Below are positions 36,922 to 46,573 of a stretch of DNA of 64,000 nucleotides, one piece after another (position 1 is the stretch's first letter; every line of letters starts with the position of its first letter). The position numbers and the translations under genes were made by a program. The notes under the pieces are model-generated. The model was not told where the DNA came from and did no database searches. It saw only the letters and a program-made list of their open reading frames with translations. The stretch is from UBA1014 sp964344035 (GTDB lineage: Bacteria; SAR324; NAC60-12), in NCBI GenBank assembly GCA_964344035.1, contig CAYFLK010000003.1, forward strand, positions 59,225 to 123,224, read 5' to 3'.

Positions 36922-37102
36922 TTCAGTGGCAGCAGGCTGGTTTTTCACGGCTTGTTCCCGGAAGCTGACACCCGGCGGCCCCGGGCAGGAAGTCAAGATT
37001 GATCTAAATTATCCGGAATTCCAGGTCAAGTTCAAGTTAGGAACGGTGAGAGGATTTCCAATGGCTGGAGGGAATAATCAGGTTATATTAATGAGGTAAG
37101 CC

Positions 37103-38008
37103 TCAGCAGTTGCTGACATCGCAAACATCCGAACCGGCCGCGGTGTTGATCGCCGTCATCATATCACACACCGCGGTTTTGGAATCGGTGATCACCTGGG
37201 TGTTGCTTGAGGAACCGCTCAAGGCCGCTTTAGACAAACCGTCGGTGATTTTCTCGATGTAGCTCACGGTGGTGGAAAGGTCGCTGCACATCGCAGAATA
37301 ACTGGCTGCCGCGCATTGGGTTGCGTTTTTCTCCACGGGCCATATATACCCGTCGTATTTTTTGATTCCGGTAGTACTGGTTGTATATGTCGTCCCACAA
37401 ACACCCGGAACCGCACTGGATGCTCCGTCATTACCAGCATCATAGAGAATCGATTGCCCGAGCTGCATGGCGAAGGTGTTGGCGAAGGTGTACATCAATG
37501 CGGCGTCCTTGCTGCTGGAAATGACCCCGGAATATTTCGTGGAAGCACTGTCGAAAGCAGTCTTCGCGGCCTGAATCTTGGTCCCTCGGGTATCGTCATC
37601 AGAAACCTGTGAAAAGGCAATTCCGAGGATATACATAACCGTTGCGCCGGTACTGTCAACTGTTCCAAGCGTCCCGGTATCAGCACTTGAAATGTGACTC
37701 GGGGTGGATTCGCCTCCGGAATTGTTCATCAGGTTGATGATGTCAAATCCCCCTTTTCCCATGTAGGCGTCCCCAAGGTCTTTGGAAGAAGTGCAGGATG
37801 AAATGGCCGTGTCGTAATCGCGGCTGTCGATGGCAGCCTTGCACGCGCCGGTGCTGGAAGTTTTCACCAAATCGTTGCAGGAGGTCAACCCGACGAAAAG
37901 CAGCGGCAGCAAAACCGGCACAAGTTTGTCCACAGTCAAAGCATAATGTTTCCTGCTTTGACCAAAAAAGAAATTTCTGACTCGAAATGCTTTGGGAAAT
38001 CCTCTCAT
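37103..38008 (-). CDS. Cys-rich lipoprotein of unknown function
   Basis: A signal segment (KLVPVLLPLLFVGLTSC) with lipobox GLTSC shows a lipoprotein. The mature part of about 255 residues is low in charge and rich in Ser, Thr, Asp and Cys. The Cys are spread in pairs (GACKAAID, ISSCTSS, GVCGTTY, TQCAAAS, AMCSDLS, AVCDMMT, and DVCDVSNC at the very end), suggesting disulfides. The end DVCDVSNC puts a Cys at the last residue. Translation may start at ATG 38008, two bases after the barrel gene upstream, or at GTG 37933. No family is recognised. It is probably a partner of the barrel protein. Confidence 0.6.
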   Translation of the reverse strand: MRGFPKAFRVRNFFFGQSRKHYALTVDKLVPVLLPLLFVGLTSCNDLVKTSSTGACKAAIDSRDYDTAISSCTSSKDLGDAYMGKGGFDIINLMNNSGGESTPSHISSADTGTLGTVDSTGATVMYILGIAFSQVSDDDTRGTKIQAAKTAFDSASTKYSGVISSSKDAALMYTFANTFAMQLGQSILYDAGNDGASSAVPGVCGTTYTTSTTGIKKYDGYIWPVEKNATQCAAASYSAMCSDLSTTVSYIEKITDGLSKAALSGSSSNTQVITDSKTAVCDMMTAINTAAGSDVCDVSNC

Positions 38009-38010
38009 GG

Positions 38011-39174
38011 TTAAAACCCAAGATTGATCTGCAGCAACTTGCGTTCCTCCGGTGTATCACCTGCGGCGGTTCCGGTTTCCGTTTTGTAAACCGCGTACTG
38101 GATGTTAAGCGCTCTCAGGAAAATAAACGGGTTGAATTCGAAGCCATAGGAAAAATAACCCTGGTTGAACCCAGCTCTCAGAGCGATGGCGCTGGCGCCG
38201 GAATCAATGGGCCAGAACCCGAATTCTGTTCCTATGTGAATGCGTTTCCATATGCAGTCAGATGAACCCCTGTTTGCTTGACAGTAACTGTCGTCGACAT
38301 GATTGTAGGTGAAATCCCTGAGGTCGATTTCATACATGTTTCTGAACAAAAAACTGTCAAATGGTGTAAGCGCGAAGCCGATGTTGTATTCGGCGTTTTC
38401 GTCACGGGGATTGGTCTCCCCGGATTGGCGCTGGAACTTCAAACCACCCAGGTTTCGTGCGGACATTCCCCACACCATGCGTAATGTGGAGGCGGAAGTC
38501 ATCCGCTGCTGAAAGCCGAAATTGTAGGTCTGTCCTTTTCGCAGTTTGGTGGTGGAACAAAAACCAAGCTCGTCTCCCACTGAACTTGAAGTGAGCAGGT
38601 TTCCGATTGAAACCGTGGTAACCGGGTAATCGCAGCGTTCGTAGATCTGGGCGCCGACTCCCAGAAGCCAGCGGCCTTTGCCCAATGTGAAGGCCATCCC
38701 GGTGTTGATCATTCTGTCCAGGCGATTCCCCCAATCCAGTTCTATGGCAACCGGGTTTCGCGCCGCCATGTCGAGGCTGAATTCATATCCTCCTACCGCC
38801 CCGAATGTGATCAGGTCGCCGAAAGGAAGGACCACGTTCAAATCAATAAGAGTCCTGTAATGCACCCGCTTCCCCATCACCAGGTTTACCGTTTCCGAGG
38901 TGGAACTGCTGCCGCTCAGTTTTGCGACATCGGTGAGGATGCTCTGAGTATCATTGGAGAATTCGTTGACATACGGGATTCCCACTAGAATCGTGTCCAC
39001 TCCGGCCATACCCGCGGGGTTGTAGAACAAGGCGTTCTCATCATGACTTAACGCAATTCCCACGTTCCCCATTCCCAGGTTGCGGATGCCTTGTCCGGGA
39101 CGGCGCAGTTCACCCGCCTTCATCTCGGGTATCAACAGCACGGTCATGGCTGCAAAAATCCAGAAAACCCGCAT
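38011..39174 (-). CDS. Outer-membrane beta-barrel protein, FadL/PorV-like
   Basis: A signal peptide (RVFWIFAAMTVLLIPEMKAG) precedes LRRPGQGIRNLGMGNVGIA and the motif LSHDENALFYNPAGMAG. The NPAG(M/L) signature is found at the N-terminus of FadL, PorV and related barrels, where it forms the inner plug. The rest alternates polar and hydrophobic residues, with many aromatic strand ends, and finishes KLLQINLGF with the C-terminal Phe used for BAM insertion. ATG 39174 fits the signal; the upstream extension to 39228 does not. It is followed by the Cys-rich lipoprotein with a two-base gap. Confidence 0.72.
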   Translation of the reverse strand: MRVFWIFAAMTVLLIPEMKAGELRRPGQGIRNLGMGNVGIALSHDENALFYNPAGMAGVDTILVGIPYVNEFSNDTQSILTDVAKLSGSSSTSETVNLVMGKRVHYRTLIDLNVVLPFGDLITFGAVGGYEFSLDMAARNPVAIELDWGNRLDRMINTGMAFTLGKGRWLLGVGAQIYERCDYPVTTVSIGNLLTSSSVGDELGFCSTTKLRKGQTYNFGFQQRMTSASTLRMVWGMSARNLGGLKFQRQSGETNPRDENAEYNIGFALTPFDSFLFRNMYEIDLRDFTYNHVDDSYCQANRGSSDCIWKRIHIGTEFGFWPIDSGASAIALRAGFNQGYFSYGFEFNPFIFLRALNIQYAVYKTETGTAAGDTPEERKLLQINLGF

Positions 39175-39440
39175 ATATCCCGCGAATTGGCTAAGTGGAA
39201 ATTTGGAGCAGAACATCAATCCGTTCAATCAATATTTTCAGAGGATTAGTAATTTTGAAGGCCTGGGGCCTGAAGGGCTGCACTGAAAATAAACCCATAA
39301 AAATCTAAACCACGGGAAAGGGACACAAAAGAAATGCACTCTCCATGCAAATTCGGTTTTGCAAGCATTGTCCGCATCCAGTATGGTGAACCCGATTCAT
39401 CACACTTTACCTCAGTCATTGAAACAGGGCAACCTCAGCC

Positions 39441-42179
39441 ATGGCGAAACTGTTTGCATTCGATTCGATGTCGGTCCTCTACCGCGGTTATTTCGCGATG
39501 ATCCGCAACCCGTTGATCAACTCAAAGGGACTGAACACAAGTGGCATCAGAACTGTGCTTATGCAACTGGTCAAAATCATTGAGGACGAAAAACCGGATT
39601 ACCTTGCGGTTGCATCCGATGCCCCTGACGAAACCTTCCGGCATCAAATGTATCCTGAATACAAAGCCACGCGCGAAAAGATGCCTGAGGACCTGGTGGA
39701 ACAACTGCCCTACCTGCCGCGTGCGGTTGAAGCGCTGAACCTGCCGTTTTTGATCCTTCCTGGATACGAGGCGGACGACATCATTGGCACCCTGATCCGT
39801 CAATGCCATGAGCACGGCATCGAAGGAGTAATGGTTACCAGCGACAAGGATTACATGCAGTTGATTTCAGACACCTCGGTGATGCTCAATCACCGCAATG
39901 AAATCATCGGTGTCAAGGACGTGCATGAGCGTTTCGGATGTGCCCCTGAACAAGTGATCCAGGTTTTAGGGCTGATGGGGGACTCATCAGACAATATCCC
40001 CGGGGTGCGCGGGGTGGGAGAAAAAACGGCGACCAAGCTGATTCAGCAATTCGGGTCAATCGAAAAACTCTACCAGCACCTTGAGGAAGTGCCCGGCAAG
40101 AGTCTCAAAACCAAGCTGGAGGCGGGACGTGAACAAGCGTTTCTGGCAAAGGAACTGGTCACCATTCACTGCGAAGCGCCGATCAAAGCTACCATGGAAG
40201 ACCTGCACTTAGGAGAAGTTGATCTCTATAAAAACTCCGCATTTCATGCAGTACTGGAGGAGTTGGAACTCAATACCCTGTTACGCAGACTTACCGCTGA
40301 TAAAACCGCCTCGGCAGCCGGCAATGGTCTGAACAATGAGTCCCAGACAAACAAGGAACCTAAAAAAGTACGCAGTAAACCAGTGCAGCTGAATTTGATC
40401 AGGGAAGAGGATGAACGGAAAGTCCTGAAAATCGAATGGGAGGAACTGAAATCGATTGCCGAGTGCGAACGCTTCCTGTCATCTTGTCCTGCGAATGAGC
40501 CAATCGGGTTGAGTATGAACTATACCGGGAGCCATCAACTGGATTACCAACCTTCCGGTTTGGCATTGTCCGTTGGTCCTGAAACAGCGGTGTACATCCG
40601 GTTTAATGAATCAAACGGTTATAACCAAATCCCAAAATCCTGGATCGCGGGGTTCTTTGAAGACTCAACCAGGCTAAAGGTGGTGCATGATCTCAAGAAA
40701 ACCACGCACTTGCTCTTTGCGGAAGGCATCAGCCCACGGGGAATTGTCGGGGACGTGATGCTGTCCGCGCATCTGGCTGATCCTTTAAGCAGACACTATG
40801 ACCTCGATTTCCTGCTCGGACGCAGGCTCAACCTCAACCGTGGGGATGCAGAAGCGGCGCCCCCATTGCGCACCTGTGAAGATGCTTGCGTGACCCTGCG
40901 ATTGCACCACCTCTTTGAACCCCAGTTGGAGCAGGCGGACATGTCAGCAGTCCTGCACAACGTCGAACTTCCTCTTGCTCATACACTTGCGCGCCTGGAA
41001 CACACAGGAATCATGGTTGATGTGGAAACACTCAGGAACATCGGCCTGGAACTGGTAAAAAGGCTGGAAACGCTTCGTGACCAAGCCCGGCGGCTGGCAG
41101 GCATGGAATTTAACCCGAACTCTGTGGTGGACCTGCAAGATGTACTCTATGTTAAGCACAAGCTGCATGAACGGTTCCGGGTGAAACCTAAGAAGATCAA
41201 ACTCGGCAACAAAATGTCAACCGATGAGGAAACCCTGGAAAAACTGACTGAGGACCCTCTTCCGCGCACTATTCTAGAATATCGTGAGTTGAACAAACTC
41301 AACAACACCTATGTAGACCAGCTGCCAACTTTTGTGCACCCTGTTTCGGGACGCATTCATTCAACATTTCAGCAATCCTCCACGGCCACCGGGCGACTTT
41401 CATCGGAAAACCCAAACCTGCAGAACATCCCCGTCCGCTCCCCGGAAGGCCGCAGGGTCCGCCGCGCATTTGTTCCATCGCAACCACGCCGGCTGCTCAT
41501 CTCCGCGGATTACAGCCAGATTGAATTGCGCATCGTGGCGCACTATTCCAAAGACCCCACTTTTTTGGAAGCATACCGGAAAAACCTGGATATACACGCG
41601 TTGACGGCCTCCACCATATTTAAAGTCACTCAAGATCAAGTCACCCGTGAGATGCGTTCACGGGCAAAGGAAGTCAATTTCGGTTTGATCTATCGCATGG
41701 GGCCTGAGCGACTTTCTATAGTCACGCAGACGAGCAAGGCGGAAGCAAAGGAGTTCATCGAGCGCTATTTCGAAAAATACAGCACCATTCACGCGCTGCA
41801 GGAGAGGTTCATTGAACAGGCGCGAAAGGAAGGATACGCATTAACCCTTCTGGGAAGACGACGGTATCTGCCCGATATTTTAGGCAAAGGGCTGCTCAAG
41901 CGTATGGCCGAAGGCGCGGCGGTCAATACTCCGATCCAGGGTTCCGCCGCTGAAATCATCAAGCTGGCAATGATCGAAATCGACCGTAGGATACAACGGG
42001 AAAAGCTGCAGTCGCGGATGGTGCTGACCGTACACGATGAACTCGTGTTTGACGCCCTTGCCGAAGAAGAGGGACCCCTCTGTTCAATGATAAAGGAAGT
42101 TATGGAAAATGTGGTCACTCTGGAGGTTCCCTTGGTGGTTGAAATCGGGACCGGACCAAACTGGCTAGATGCTCATTGA
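39441..42179 (+). CDS. polA: DNA polymerase I
   Basis: Pol I fills gaps and removes RNA primers. The 5'-nuclease domain is intact: FDSMSVLYRGYFAM, GYEADDIIGTL, VTSDKDYMQL and GDSSDNIPGVRGVGEKTA. Polymerase motifs are present as ADYSQIELRIVAH (A), REMRSRAKEVNFGLIYRMG (B) and VLTVHDELVFD (C). The 3'-5' exonuclease domain between them is degenerate. The first motif reads LSMNYTG, where the metal-binding DxE should be, and the second reads VVHDLKKT without the expected Asp after the Lys. Proofreading is therefore probably absent, as in some other Pol I proteins. The length of 912 is normal. Confidence 0.95.
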   Translation: MAKLFAFDSMSVLYRGYFAMIRNPLINSKGLNTSGIRTVLMQLVKIIEDEKPDYLAVASDAPDETFRHQMYPEYKATREKMPEDLVEQLPYLPRAVEALNLPFLILPGYEADDIIGTLIRQCHEHGIEGVMVTSDKDYMQLISDTSVMLNHRNEIIGVKDVHERFGCAPEQVIQVLGLMGDSSDNIPGVRGVGEKTATKLIQQFGSIEKLYQHLEEVPGKSLKTKLEAGREQAFLAKELVTIHCEAPIKATMEDLHLGEVDLYKNSAFHAVLEELELNTLLRRLTADKTASAAGNGLNNESQTNKEPKKVRSKPVQLNLIREEDERKVLKIEWEELKSIAECERFLSSCPANEPIGLSMNYTGSHQLDYQPSGLALSVGPETAVYIRFNESNGYNQIPKSWIAGFFEDSTRLKVVHDLKKTTHLLFAEGISPRGIVGDVMLSAHLADPLSRHYDLDFLLGRRLNLNRGDAEAAPPLRTCEDACVTLRLHHLFEPQLEQADMSAVLHNVELPLAHTLARLEHTGIMVDVETLRNIGLELVKRLETLRDQARRLAGMEFNPNSVVDLQDVLYVKHKLHERFRVKPKKIKLGNKMSTDEETLEKLTEDPLPRTILEYRELNKLNNTYVDQLPTFVHPVSGRIHSTFQQSSTATGRLSSENPNLQNIPVRSPEGRRVRRAFVPSQPRRLLISADYSQIELRIVAHYSKDPTFLEAYRKNLDIHALTASTIFKVTQDQVTREMRSRAKEVNFGLIYRMGPERLSIVTQTSKAEAKEFIERYFEKYSTIHALQERFIEQARKEGYALTLLGRRRYLPDILGKGLLKRMAEGAAVNTPIQGSAAEIIKLAMIEIDRRIQREKLQSRMVLTVHDELVFDALAEEEGPLCSMIKEVMENVVTLEVPLVVEIGTGPNWLDAH

Positions 42180-42256
42180 CACTGCCGTGACCACGCGTTA
42201 GTCTGATTTCACCGCTTGGGCACACTCTATCTCCTTTCTCAAACTCATTTCCTAAG

Positions 42257-43552
42257 ATGCACTTAAAAACCAGAACCCGTTTTTTCGCATCACTCCCGGG
42301 CATTTTCACTTTGCTGTTGTTTTACGGCTGCGCCACGCCGGTGCTTTCCCGGTTTGAAGTACAGCGACCGGCGCAACTGAACGTTCCACGCGAGGTGCGC
42401 AAGGTGTTCATCCGCGCCGATCTTGTGAAAAGCGACAATGACCGTCTGCGTTTGAAACAAAGGGCGCTGGCGTACTTGTCCGGGGAACTGAACCGGATGA
42501 AGCGCTTTCGGGTCCGTGTGGTGGATACGCTCGATGAAACAATGTTTGATCCTGAAAAAGAATCAGTCGGGTTGATACAGGGCGAGGTGATTAGCGGCGG
42601 TGAGGTGGACCGCGGACAGTTCACCGACATCGCCACCTGTACCGGCGGTTTGGGAGGCAGGATTGCAGCCGCGGGCGCCGGGGAGCTTTCAGGCCAAGCG
42701 TTAACTCAGGACAGCTGGAGAGGATACGTGTGCCGCACGGACACTTTTACTGCTGACCTGTTCCAGGAAGCCTTCACCCAGGCTTTTTCGATTGCCGGAC
42801 TTGAAGGCGCTCCTCCGGTCAATCAGGTGGTGAGAGTGCATAAATACCGGAATGTGACCCTTTTTTCACAGTTTTCCATCAGTTTCACCCTGATCGGCGC
42901 CAGCCGTGAAACCCTGGCCATCCGCTCGGACGCGGCCAGCTTCGGCAAGAACTTCGTGGACAAGGGGTCTTACCGGCATGCCCAGGAGGTGCACAACATA
43001 GTTGTCGATTTCCTTGGCCCGCTGGTGGTTCACGCCGGCGCCCCCATTTTCCCCATCCCCGCGCGACAGGCCGCCATGGCGCTAAAGACGAATCCGGAAA
43101 TGGCTTTCTTTCCCGAAGGACCTCTTCCCGCACCGACAGACCGGGACTTGCCGGGTAACGAAAAAGAAAGAATTGTCCAGCAGCTTGTTGAAACCAGCCT
43201 GCAAAGTTTCATCCGCACCATATCTCCGCACAAAGTCAGCGTGGGGGCGGAAGTGGCTTCCGGAGGCAAGGCGAACGCGGGCAGTTTGCTGCTTGAGGGA
43301 AAGGCCGGTGAAGCAAGAAACAAGATCCAGGAAATACCTGCAGGCGAGCGTGAGGCCGACGATTGGTATAACCTGGGTTTGGCCTTTGAAGCGAGCGCTC
43401 TAAGCGTGGATGATTATGAAGACGCACGCAGGTTTTATATTACCGCACTTGATATGGGTCCGGGGAACCGTATGTTTGCCCAGGGTGTGGGCCGGACTGA
43501 ACGCTATCTGGGTGAAGCGCGTTTGTTGTCACAACAGGTCAGCGGTAAATGA
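42257..43552 (+). CDS. Lipoprotein A of a tandem family (N-terminal motif, ISPH, TPR-like end)
   Basis: A lipoprotein signal ends in LLLFYGC. The mature part starts ATPVLSRFEVQRPAQLNV, then VRKVFIRADL, a strand pattern like the opening of CsgG/FlgO-type domains. The middle includes RFRVRVVDTLD, followed by a Gly-rich stretch (CTGGLGGRIAAAGAGE) unique among the paralogues. The C-terminal part has FIRTISPHKVSV and DDWYNLGLAFEASAL, a TPR-like helix pair. The last half of this layout is shared with the next two genes and with 58365-59870. No family name can be given with confidence. The next gene follows 10 bases after the stop. Confidence 0.68.
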   Translation: MHLKTRTRFFASLPGIFTLLLFYGCATPVLSRFEVQRPAQLNVPREVRKVFIRADLVKSDNDRLRLKQRALAYLSGELNRMKRFRVRVVDTLDETMFDPEKESVGLIQGEVISGGEVDRGQFTDIATCTGGLGGRIAAAGAGELSGQALTQDSWRGYVCRTDTFTADLFQEAFTQAFSIAGLEGAPPVNQVVRVHKYRNVTLFSQFSISFTLIGASRETLAIRSDAASFGKNFVDKGSYRHAQEVHNIVVDFLGPLVVHAGAPIFPIPARQAAMALKTNPEMAFFPEGPLPAPTDRDLPGNEKERIVQQLVETSLQSFIRTISPHKVSVGAEVASGGKANAGSLLLEGKAGEARNKIQEIPAGEREADDWYNLGLAFEASALSVDDYEDARRFYITALDMGPGNRMFAQGVGRTERYLGEARLLSQQVSGK

Positions 43553-43562
43553 GCGGATTCCC

Positions 43563-44744
43563 ATGAGCATTCCTTGCCTACCACGACAGGTCTTTACCTC
43601 GCTAAGAAAACGGAAGTTGCCCTGGCTTCATTGTTTCCTCATCCTGGTCACTGTGATGGTGACCGCCTGCACGCGCGCTGGGTTCACCGTTCGAAATCCG
43701 GCGGAGATCGATGCCCGTGATATACGCAATGTCGCGGTTGGTACATTTGAAGTGGGGACGATCCGTGAAACCGTTAAAACCGAGCGCGGGGGACAGTGGA
43801 TCGTTCAGAGCATTCCATTATCCGACGCACGGAAAGCGGCGGTAAGCAGGGCGGTGCGTGCGCGAGTGATAAACCTGCTGACATCAACTCCGTACTTCAA
43901 GGTCATCTACACGGATGAATTTGAACAACTGGAAAGCGATGTCGCCTTGCAGCAGATGATTTCTGTCCGGGGTTACACTACTGTGAATGTGGACGCGGTC
44001 ATCAGCGGCAAACTATGGTTAGACATTGAACGTACCGATGGGGTGGACCTTACCCGTGAGGATCTTGAATATTTCCGCCCTCCGACACGTTATCGTCCGG
44101 GGATGAATTTGACTGTCGAGCAGCTGATCTGGTGGCCATACAAATCGACTCGAGGAACCATGGGTTTGGAAATCAAGCTGACCCGCCTCAATCCAACTGA
44201 AGTGGTCGCGGTCTCTTTCGATACCCGCGGCTATGCCCAGCGCATCGGCGGCAAGCCCGCGGTTGTGATGCAGGCCATTTCCCGGGGGCTTTCCCTGGTG
44301 CGCGGGATTGGCGACAATACCGGAAGCGTCGGCATGGAACAGTCCGGTGAAGTGTTGATTCCATTTGACCAGATGATTGGGGAAATGGCCCTGTCAGTCG
44401 CATCGGCTTTTGTGAAAAAAGTTGCCGTCACAGAAAAAACAGTGCATTACAATATTGCCCAAGGCAGCCATCCTGATGCCAAAATGCTGATAGAAGCTGG
44501 TGCTTTCAACCTTGCCATTGAACGTCTGCAGCAAAGTACAGCCGAGGACCCGGACCCGGGAGACCTCTACAACCTCGGTTTGAGTTTTGAAGCGATAGGG
44601 GATTATGGACTGGCTTTGACATCTTACCGGGAAGCCTGGCGCGCGGATCCGGAAAACCTGCTTTATGCGCAGGGATTAGGCCGCATCGAACGCTGGCGCC
44701 GCGAAAGTCCTAGGCTCAGAAAACAGCTGTCGGCTCAGAAATGA
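43563..44744 (+). CDS. Lipoprotein B of the tandem family
   Basis: The signal segment HCFLILVTVMVTAC carries the lipobox VTAC. The mature N-terminus AGFTVRNPAEIDARDIRNVA aligns with its neighbours (VRNPAE versus VQRPAE/VQRPAQ). VRARVINLLTSTPYFKVIYT resembles the L..L....+F.V....  segment of CsgG/FlgO-type proteins. The end has LYNLGLSFEAIGDYGLALTS and YREAWRADPENLLYAQGLGR, a clear TPR pair. The ISPH motif is not kept here; the corresponding segment reads FVKKVAVTEKTVHYNIAQG. The start ATG 43563 gives a proper signal peptide; the open frame reaches further upstream into lipoprotein A and is rejected. Confidence 0.68.
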   Translation: MSIPCLPRQVFTSLRKRKLPWLHCFLILVTVMVTACTRAGFTVRNPAEIDARDIRNVAVGTFEVGTIRETVKTERGGQWIVQSIPLSDARKAAVSRAVRARVINLLTSTPYFKVIYTDEFEQLESDVALQQMISVRGYTTVNVDAVISGKLWLDIERTDGVDLTREDLEYFRPPTRYRPGMNLTVEQLIWWPYKSTRGTMGLEIKLTRLNPTEVVAVSFDTRGYAQRIGGKPAVVMQAISRGLSLVRGIGDNTGSVGMEQSGEVLIPFDQMIGEMALSVASAFVKKVAVTEKTVHYNIAQGSHPDAKMLIEAGAFNLAIERLQQSTAEDPDPGDLYNLGLSFEAIGDYGLALTSYREAWRADPENLLYAQGLGRIERWRRESPRLRKQLSAQK

Positions 44745-44790
44745 AACTCAGTTTTAATTCAGTGTCTTCAGAAATGATTGCTTGTGGGTC

Positions 44791-45990
44791 ATGAAGGTCA
44801 ACTTTTTGATTAAGGCGCTGCTGCCGATTTTTCTCCTCAGCGCTTGCGCCCCCCAGATCAGTTTCCTGGTCCAGCGTCCCGCTGAATTTCAGTTGAAGAA
44901 TGTTAAGTTCCTGGAAATTGGCGGCATCCGGGAAAAAAGCGGAAGCATTCCCTTGCCAGGTTTGCGGGCCGGTGAGCAATCAGCGTTTAACAAACTTGGC
45001 ATTCACGGCAAGGGTGCGCCCTTGCAGCCCACGGTGGCAAAGTTTGATTCTGATTTAAGCCAGGCAAAACAAACAGCGGGTTTGGTGCGCGCGCAAATGG
45101 TAGACGGTCTTTCGGAAAATTCACCGCTGCTTTTGATAAACACTACCGGTGAGGAAACCGGATTCAGCGCCAGCATTCCGGACGAGAGTCAAATTGCCGT
45201 GCTGGAAGGCAATTTGAAGTATGCTGAAATTCGGATGGAGAGCGGTGAAGATTTTGCTTTCATGGTCAGTGTGAAAAACAAGGGCACAAGCCTGGAACAG
45301 CAGTTGCTGGCAACCGCGGGTTCGGTGGGGGCGGAGACTCTCGGAGCAGGTTTTAAACTCCCTACACCATACGTGGAGGTGCTTGCCGCGATTGAAATTG
45401 AAATGACTCTGAAACGTAAAACCGGGGAATTGCTTGTTCCTCCTCAAAAACATCGCGCTTATTATGTCCGCAAATGGGGGGGGAGTCCCGGGACTTCTCA
45501 TATGCCCTGGCCGATCAAGGCACAAATTATTCGTGATTATCAGGAGGTCGAAAAAAACGTCAAGGCGCTTGTCTCCGAACTGGACCGTACTGTTTTGGCA
45601 GTGCAGGACCCGGCCGAATACCTGTCCAGAGGGCTGAACCTGCGACGCCACCAGCAAGTCCCATTGACTTCCCTGGACTTGAAAATCCGGCTGGCAAAAC
45701 AGGTTTCGGGGGAGTTTATCAAGCAGATCAGTCCACATCAGGAATCAGCGGAACTCGAAATTCAATCCGGCAACCCAGTCGCGGCGAACTTAATCCGTGG
45801 AAATGCCTATGAAGAAGCGGTTGCGTACTTGCTGAATCTGGATGAAAGAAGCCCGGAAGACGAATTCAATCTTGGGCTGGCTTACGAGGCAGACGGCAGC
45901 CCAGCCTTGGCGCTGCCGCATTACCAGGCCGCTTTAGACCGTGATCCAGGTAAAGCTTTGTATCAGGCAACAGTGAACCGTTTCAAGTGA
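44791..45990 (+). CDS. Lipoprotein C of the tandem family
   Basis: The signal MKVNFLIKALLPIFLLSAC has the lipobox LSAC. The mature start APQISFLVQRPAEFQLKNVK repeats the VQRPAE motif of its neighbours. A long middle domain holds strands such as VEVLAAIEIEMTLKRKTGEL. The C-terminal part reads FIKQISPHQESAELEIQSGN, then DEFNLGLAYEADGSPALALP and HYQAALDRDPGKALYQATV, a TPR-like end with the same spacing as in A and B. It starts 46 bases after lipoprotein B. All three are probably anchored in the outer membrane and face the periplasm. Function unknown. Confidence 0.68.
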   Translation: MKVNFLIKALLPIFLLSACAPQISFLVQRPAEFQLKNVKFLEIGGIREKSGSIPLPGLRAGEQSAFNKLGIHGKGAPLQPTVAKFDSDLSQAKQTAGLVRAQMVDGLSENSPLLLINTTGEETGFSASIPDESQIAVLEGNLKYAEIRMESGEDFAFMVSVKNKGTSLEQQLLATAGSVGAETLGAGFKLPTPYVEVLAAIEIEMTLKRKTGELLVPPQKHRAYYVRKWGGSPGTSHMPWPIKAQIIRDYQEVEKNVKALVSELDRTVLAVQDPAEYLSRGLNLRRHQQVPLTSLDLKIRLAKQVSGEFIKQISPHQESAELEIQSGNPVAANLIRGNAYEEAVAYLLNLDERSPEDEFNLGLAYEADGSPALALPHYQAALDRDPGKALYQATVNRFK

Positions 45991-46053
45991 TAAGGAGGCT
46001 TTCACTGAAACGGTTGCGGAAAGTGGAGGAAGGGTTATACGTTTGCGGTTTGT

Positions 46054-46548
46054 TCAACCGGCGTTCGCCAATTCCTGGTGCGGATTGTTCTGCATGTCAA
46101 AAAAGGAAAAGGGAATTTCCAGTGCGCGCGAAATCCGTTCAAGGGAGGCGTCGGAGACTTCAGCGGCATGAGATTCCCAACTTTTGACCGTCTGAATGGC
46201 GAATCCGAATTCATAAGAAAACGCTTCAATTGACATCCCCCGAAGCAGCCGGGCATACTTGATGCGGTCCCCGATTCTCGCCAGGTCCAAATTGTTGTCC
46301 AATCCCATTTCACGAACATTGATGCCCAGCACTTTTGCTATTTCACTGTACTTGGTGAGTTTCGGGGTGGAATGGCCGGTTTCCCAATTCTTTACCGCGG
46401 TGAGAGAAACGTTCAGCTTGCGGGCGAATTCCTTTCGTGTCAAACTTGCATTTTCACGCCATTGAATCATTTGCTCGCCAAATTCCGTTTGACTGTTAGA
46501 TTTCCCTTTTGCGGCTTCATCAGTTTGGAGTGCGGACTTCTCACTCAT
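46054..46548 (-). CDS. Double-HTH XRE-family regulator
   Basis: The 164-residue protein contains two Xre/Cro-type helix-turn-helix domains in tandem. The first runs MIQWRENASLTRKEFARKLNVSLTAVKNWETGHSTP in pieces (LTRKEFARKLNVSLTAVKNW is the HTH core). The second has IKYARLLRGMSIEAFSYEFG and AIQTVKSWESHAAEVSDASL. Each keeps the W-E pair after the recognition helix. The tail (FSFFDMQNNPHQELANAG) is short, with no ligand or protease domain. A strong vegetative-type promoter lies upstream. A fused double domain may bind an extended or paired operator. Confidence 0.82.
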   Translation of the reverse strand: MSEKSALQTDEAAKGKSNSQTEFGEQMIQWRENASLTRKEFARKLNVSLTAVKNWETGHSTPKLTKYSEIAKVLGINVREMGLDNNLDLARIGDRIKYARLLRGMSIEAFSYEFGFAIQTVKSWESHAAEVSDASLERISRALEIPFSFFDMQNNPHQELANAG

Positions 46549-46573
46549 TCGGATGACTCCTGTGCTTGAGATG

